A stretch of DNA of 7,112 nt, taken from Planctomycetota bacterium (lineage in GTDB: Bacteria > Planctomycetota > MHYJ01 > JACPRB01). Below the pieces are notes generated by a model. It did not search any database. It saw only the letters and a list, made by a program, of their open reading frames with translations, and was not told where the DNA came from. Shown here piece after piece: positions 6,201 through 7,112 of this stretch. Numbering within the stretch: the stretch's first letter is position 1; every line of letters starts with the position of its first letter. The stretch is taken from positions 1 to 7,112 of the forward strand of contig JAHFOZ010000200.1 in assembly GCA_023261405.1 (NCBI GenBank), in the 5' to 3' direction. The position numbers were made by a program, and so were the translations under genes.

Positions 6201-7112
6201 GGGCCAGTCCTTCCGCGCGAAGGCGCGCTCGACGCGCTGGAAGCGGATGTCGGCGATCTGCGTGCGGACCTCGGGCCAGCGCGGGCTGTCGGGGAATTTC
6301 TTGAGGAAGTCCTCGAAGGCGGCGATCGCCTTCGCGTCGTCCTGGTCGGCGCGGTGGAGCTGGGCGGCGAAGAGGAGGGCCTCGGGGGCGCGCTCGTGCT
6401 TCGGGTTCGCGTCCGCGAACGCCGCGAGCTCGCGGCGGGACTCCTCGCGCAGGTCCTCGTACTGGCCGAGGGCGAGCCCCGCGAGGTGGGCCGCGACGGG
6501 CCCCTGCTCGCTCGCGGCGAAGTCCTTCGCCAGGCGGCGGAGGAGGGGGAGGGCGCGGCGGAGCTCCTCGAGGCCGCCCGTGCGCCCGTCGGGAGTCACG
6601 TGGATCTGCGCGGCGGCGAGTAGGGCCTCGGGGGCGCGCTTCGAGGCGGGGATCTGGTCGGCGATCCGGATCCAGGTCTTGCGGGCCTCCCAGAAGGATT
6701 TCAAGTCGCGGAGTGCCGTGCCGCGGGCGAAGAGGACGTCGTCGAGCTTCGCGGAGGCGGGAAATTTCTGGAGGAACTCGTCGCAGGACTTGAGGAGCTG
6801 GGGTCGCGGGAGGTTGCCCTTGAGCTCGCAGGTGATGAGGTCGGCCCGCACGCCCTCCTCGTCGGCGCCGAGGGCCTCGAGTTCGAGGGACTTCGAGAGG
6901 AGCTTGTAGGCGGCGGCGTAGTTGGCCTGGAAGGTGGGGTCCTTCGGGTCCTTGGGGACGAGGAACTCGCGGGCGGCCTCCACGTAGACCATGGCGAGTT
7001 TCTTGCGGCGCTCGGGGGCGGCGAGCGCGGCGACCTGGGTTTCATAGATCTTTCCCGCGAGCTCGAACTCCTTCTTGTCGGCGAGCACGTCGCCCTTCCG
7101 GAAGAGCGCCTT
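216..7112 (-). CDS. Giant TPR / alpha-2-macroglobulin-like protein, thioester-less (5' end outside window)
   Basis: This is a bacterial A2M-family protein of at least 2298 residues, stopping with TAG at 216-218. The family signature is seen in order. An MG1-like beta domain is followed by an MG2 strand with YYLPGDEVKVRVVLRD (598-612), then several Ig-like macroglobulin domains. Next come a bait-region domain starting KVEPEKKEVRPGEEAVV, the A2M/MG7 segment FRLPQGWDTYAVTAWAVDG (1157-1175) and a helical thioester-domain-like region. TPR arrays flank this core, at about 1-400 and 1711-2040, and an MG1-like domain is repeated at the C-terminus. Members with an intact Cys-x-Glu-Gln thioester (E. 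coli YfhM is one) are periplasmic and are thought to trap proteases. E. coli YfaS lacks the motif, as this protein does. The GTG at 7088 is not taken as the start, because the eight codons above it (KALFRKGD) are open and complete a TPR helix. A signal peptide is expected upstream but cannot be seen. The protein is about 650 residues or more longer than YfhM. The family call is firm; the function is not. Confidence 0.9.
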   Translation of the reverse strand, partial: KALFRKGDVLADKKEFELAGKIYETQVAALAAPERRKKLAMVYVEAAREFLVPKDPKDPTFQANYAAAYKLLSKSLELEALGADEEGVRADLITCELKGNLPRPQLLKSCDEFLQKFPASAKLDDVLFARGTALRDLKSFWEARKTWIRIADQIPASKRAPEALLAAAQIHVTPDGRTGGLEELRRALPLLRRLAKDFAASEQGPVAAHLAGLALGQYEDLREESRRELAAFADANPKHERAPEALLFAAQLHRADQDDAKAIAAFEDFLKKFPDSPRWPEVRTQIADIRFQRVERAFARKDWPGARTAIDEFLALHAADSRAPHAAYRSGESFKEEKKFKEAVEAWLRAAARYPADEKGRQARYSAAELMAGELDDFENALKELAKVDGGWKDESITLTGLLQNKALALSSERAFRSGETPAVKLACRNVETVKFKLWSLDLKDYFEKKASTSGLQGLEVAVIAPDKEWEFAVKDFRRFKGMKLDVELPLKDTGAYVITASAGTLEAKTVVLVSDLALVARAGRKAATALVQDQKTGLAVADATVRTAADAKHLKAWTKETLAGRLSFLAESKAHLTFQDLDVSSLPTPPERAPRALVLTDRAYYLPGDEVKVRVVLRDVAGGAFSIPAGKKYRLAVSTLQGLPFFEADLVPSAAGTAASSFRLPDLALPGARLQVFEPLKPQEKLLGSLDVGIGERVQSRPRFEFLVDDKPFFLGDDVDVTVVLRDAYGRPLPDRRVKVRLPGALDWVDRRTAADGTFAVALRETAQHFREGFARIEAQYDGITDAHAVVFHSRGTLLTFEEPSRLHEPIPAGDGKTVELKARRSDDSPVSARFAWVVERLNEAGERFPVATGEMTTDAQGLGRFAFTPREGGAHRVRVSLKDEDGLPVAALASVTAVDDKKDQKLRLLSAADEFDPGVPLEFSVLSRLEKGLAYVTVEGEAIEQSVPVMLEKGRTILKLGPPPGRARDFSVAVLMMKDGKFHADVRDFRLKAPTVKVEPEKKEVRPGEEAVVKVTARPGSELILIASQRVTTGLDLNAFLSNRPGRYFTGDSSAAAAFVGQTVQIDAQVLYAMEKLANLKSNEGAARVMMDHDRMLRPPQAPAPAPEPAAEDGRHFVTAGGGGGAGGRYGGRMKRVAPMADPEPLLVASATADAAGTAVFRFRLPQGWDTYAVTAWAVDGSNAIATHAAEVKGRAPVTAEFRAPESAVEGEATSVVALLTNHSAHEQQVTLSFGGTDVPVKVAARSTAEHVFPWTAGATAALAMDGVRLEKKISLRPAGPVLHTETGGAFAAKATLAPDGTGKLSVRVATGPAAFLDGLAEAKGRHSALSDAAARLIAKVARHRYEKSDATKPAVQEFAVTRASGIADLVTDDTAWPVLVYLAAAEAKAAEFEIAPDGKGLKELFTHVASDDLKALFLFALARGGEAQYGYLHRLVRGADALPPRGLASVALALKALGKPEEAKAELDRLVKAAKEDHWDAVPSGVPDGANTSYAVTALGAFAFAEIDPAHALLPKLRAWLLGRSPATAFERAMLALALQSTPDKSAVTELKIDGKAVTGYAEVSATNGVIEPTGAGTFYALARREGPRGPDASLSMKVKALWPQRIVDGVDLGPEDVEATPVTDITTMPSMSRMAAGRPFLLVYELVSKGTTTDYRIVELPVPTGLRVEGKAAFAIVGPHKDAEFKLMQTLWVYPDAPGATVGLEVLAAGAAFEADRPWTAAERLGAARVLFGAKKWKEAKETLAPIFEKAALNDRAAVEAARMLTYSAVELGEHETVVRYFEVMKEKSPGEVVPFDKVRAVGRAYAAMKEHERAMQVHAGTCDAFFLQEANLPGALEELGRTRPAAEQMKELLRSHPDTALNREMLFGFAQRLFTMGRALKEPLEKDPKRLTRAEMLAEAEAALERHLAWYPADAEGDRVALSLGGVYLESQKNAKVDSLGRWAAGRFPKSKHLDSFDYLQAVALFAQKKFIESLALCDRMETFDYGRQSNPGPAVVREQASLMKAQIFHAKGELDKALENYKKVRESSPDAARSIAFLEREAIAVPETVLAPLAKPAELDLEYAGVAEASVRAYKVDLAVLALRRKGLADAAAIEVAGIKPIFEKTFKLDHPNAKRRERQKLPLELKEPGAYLVGVKAGDFFASGLVLRSDLTMTVQDETSGNVRVNVANSATGAFEEGVKVTIFGTGDSAIANQKTDLRGIWESTVRGGLAVVVAEKGGHVAIYRGQTTHRPVPQAATRAAQGPAGQEFQQKQQQDLLNDQIEELNKEKGALYWSNNMREQRGVEVERTKK
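219..413 (-). other. C-terminal Gln-rich coiled tail
   Basis: The last 65 residues (2226-2290) start with a Pro/Ala/Gln linker and become a likely coiled coil, QEFQQKQQQDLLNDQIEELN (2246-2265), with Leu/Ile at roughly heptad spacing. A short hydrophobic patch ALYWSN (2270-2275) and a charged, basic end follow. There is no sorting signal, transmembrane helix or autotransporter feature. The tail could mediate self-association or binding to a partner, which is inference. Confidence 0.5.
414..968 (-). other. MG1-like beta domain, copy B
   Basis: Residues about 2041-2225 repeat the plan of copy A. A strand like VRAYKVDLAVLALRR (2069-2083) parallels FKLWSLDLKDYF. PLELKEPGAYLVGVKAGDFF (2121-2140) parallels LPLKDTGAYVITASAG. 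SGLVLRSDLTMTVQD (2142-2156) parallels VLVSDLALVAR. TGAFEEGVKVTIFG (2171-2184) parallels the TGLAVADATVR turn. No MG2 domain follows; the chain goes instead into a Gln-rich tail. The match is by phrase and spacing, and overall identity is modest. Confidence 0.7.
969..1958 (-). other. Second TPR array
   Basis: From residue 1711 to about 2040 the chain is helical again with TPR-like pairs: AARVLFGAKKWKEAKETLAP (1723-1742), VGRAYAAMKEHERAMQVHAG (1798-1817), LERHLAWYPADAEGDRVALS (1901-1920), LQAVALFAQKKFIESLALCD (1957-1976) and MKAQIFHAKGELDKALENYK (2001-2020). The GELDKALENYKKV unit is close to the TPR consensus. TPR units after the end of an A2M core are unusual, and the array may be a second copy of the front TPR domain. 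The remaining two cysteines of the protein (1819 and 1975) are here. Confidence 0.8.
1959..2468 (-). other. C-terminal macroglobulin domains of the core (MG9/MG10-like)
   Basis: Residues about 1541-1710 return to beta structure after the helical domain. LKIDGKAVTG is a typical strand following the thioester domain, GAGTFYALARREGP (1570-1583) matches the G-x-G-x-LYYxL phrase of that domain, and YRIVELPVPTGLRVEG (1651-1666) looks like the LPxG phrase of the final macroglobulin domain. A VGLEVLAAGAAFEADR strand (1698-1713) closes the core directly before the second TPR array. In canonical bacterial members the protein would end about here. Confidence 0.6.
2469..3188 (-). other. Thioester-domain-like helical region lacking Cys-x-Glu-Gln
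   Basis: Residues about 1301-1540 occupy the thioester-domain position between MG7 and the C-terminal macroglobulin domains, and are helix-rich as expected. Late-domain landmarks remain: ANTSYAVTALGAFAF (1485-1499), like the TAYALLAL helix of the family; LPKLRAWLLGR (1509-1519), like the VRWLLARR helix; and AFERAMLALALQ (1524-1535). Where family members have a Tyr-Pro-x-Gly-Cys-x-Glu-Gln start, this protein reads AEAKGRHSALSDAAARLIAK (1315-1334). There is no Cys, Glu-Gln pair or Tyr-Pro. The fold appears kept while covalent chemistry is lost, as in YfaS-type members. Confidence 0.7.
3189..3677 (-). other. A2M (MG7) domain and following beta segment
   Basis: Residues 1138-1230 match the core A2M domain of the family: a TADAAGTAVFRFRLPQGWDT strand-turn (1146-1165), then YAVTAWAVDGSNAIATHAAE (1166-1185), and PVTAEFRAPESAVEGEATSV (1191-1210) followed by the VVALLTNHS strand. 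Intact members read along the lines of LPDxLTxWRxxAxA, then a REGDxxxxxxxxxN phrase. The next segment, to about 1300, is beta-rich and ends with LSVRVATGPA (1299-1308), the last strand before the helical domain. This is the clearest family evidence in the protein. Confidence 0.85.
3678..4127 (-). other. Bait-region domain with Pro- and Gly-rich basic linker
   Basis: The domain opens with VKVEPEKKEVRPGEEAVV and continues with the strand LILIASQRVTTGLDLNAF (1017-1034), the place where family members carry a VxxVDxxxL-type phrase before the bait loop. It then becomes disordered: a Pro/Ala run at about 1093-1104, and a Gly run GGGGGAGGRYGGRMKRV (1115-1131) with four basic residues. In A2M proteins the bait region is an exposed loop whose cleavage triggers closure of the trap. 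Position and composition support the same role here. The Arg/Lys positions would suit trypsin-like proteases, which is inference. Confidence 0.65.
4128..5333 (-). other. MG2 and following macroglobulin domains (about MG2-MG5)
   Basis: Residues about 586-987 are a series of beta-sandwich domains. MG2 is marked by ALVLTDRAYYLPGDEVKVRV (589-606), equivalent to the family's TDRPxYRPGExV phrase. A second domain repeats the theme with FFLGDDVDVTVVLRDAYGRP (706-725) and ends in the TAADGTFAVAL turn. A third carries TDAQGLGRFAFTPREGGAHR (851-870), again a typical strand-turn of macroglobulin domains. A fourth holds FDPGVPLEFSVLSRLEKGLAYVTV (the PG strand near 909). In A2M-family structures these domains build the ring that surrounds a trapped protease. 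No cysteine is present, so there are no disulphides. Exact boundaries are approximate. Confidence 0.75.
5364..5867 (-). other. MG1-like beta domain, copy A
   Basis: Residues about 408-575 begin with FRSGETPAVKLACRNVETV, a form of the phrase that opens the macroglobulin part of many bacterial A2M proteins, then FKLWSLDLKDYF. The diagnostic second half is LPLKDTGAYVITASAG (481-496) followed by a VLVSDLALVAR strand (504-514) and a QDQKTGLAVADATVR turn (525-539). These are the usual beta-strand/turn phrases of the domain before MG2. It directly follows the TPR array, and a second copy follows the second TPR array near the C-terminus. Confidence 0.75.
5880..7112 (-). other. N-terminal TPR array of the A2M-like protein
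   Basis: Residues before about 403 are almost entirely helical, with the TPR pattern of paired amphipathic helices and Pro at helix ends. Examples are FLQKFPASAKLDDVLFARG (105-123), FLKKFPDSPRWPEVRTQIAD (261-280) and FKEAVEAWLRAAARYPADE (332-350). The xFPxS turn followed by a helix start is typical of TPR units in cell-envelope proteins of the YbgF/BamD kind. A roughly 82-residue super-repeat is visible (RAPEALL at 151 and 233, RAPHAAY at 314). TPR solenoids normally bind other proteins or peptides. Here the array probably presents a partner to, or anchors, the macroglobulin core, which is inference. Only two of the protein's five visible cysteines (87 and 102) lie here. Confidence 0.8.

Noticed and set aside
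402..6623. Three long plus-strand open frames (402-2321, 2571-4391, 4482-6623) opposite the giant gene
   Set aside because: All are codon-aligned antisense to it. Stops there would need TTA, CTA or TCA in the sense strand, codons this high-GC gene hardly uses. The translations are Arg/His/Gly-rich with no domain pattern.

Overview
The window is roughly two-thirds G+C (judged by eye) and densely coding. Codons ending in C or G dominate, and TTA, CTA and TCA are nearly absent. Almost all of it is one very large minus-strand gene that enters from the right edge and stops at 216-218. The left edge holds the last 55 codons of a plus-strand gene that ends at 166-168. The two genes converge, with 47 bases between their stop codons. 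No tRNA, rRNA, CRISPR array or complete mobile element is visible, and no gene-free stretch exceeds 300 bases.

The large gene encodes at least 2298 residues of a bacterial alpha-2-macroglobulin (A2M)-like protein with TPR repeats at both ends. The visible order is: TPR array; MG1-like beta domain; MG2 and further macroglobulin domains; bait-region domain with a Pro/Gly-rich linker; A2M (MG7) domain; an alpha-helical region in the place of the thioester domain; C-terminal macroglobulin domains; a second TPR array; a second MG1-like domain; and a Gln-rich coiled tail. Residue numbers below count the GTG codon at 7088-7086 as residue 1. The frame is open above it to the window edge, so the real start and any signal peptide lie outside.

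Two points stand out. First, the thioester Cys-Gln motif is missing and there is no cysteine anywhere between residues 421 and 1818, so this cannot be a covalent protease trap of the classical kind. Second, the TPR plus MG1 module occurs twice, at the front and at the back, which suggests an internal duplication or fusion. Codon choice also appears to shift near 4750, between two of the macroglobulin domains.

The organism is probably a high-GC, free-living bacterium. Giant TPR-A2M proteins make Planctomycetota, or a similarly large-genomed phylum, a reasonable guess, but the sequence does not prove it. No gene neighbours beyond the short convergent fragment are visible, so the protein's pathway cannot be read from context. 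At the left edge a strong palindromic GC hairpin (7-41) lies within or beside the fragment gene and resembles a REP-like mobile palindrome.
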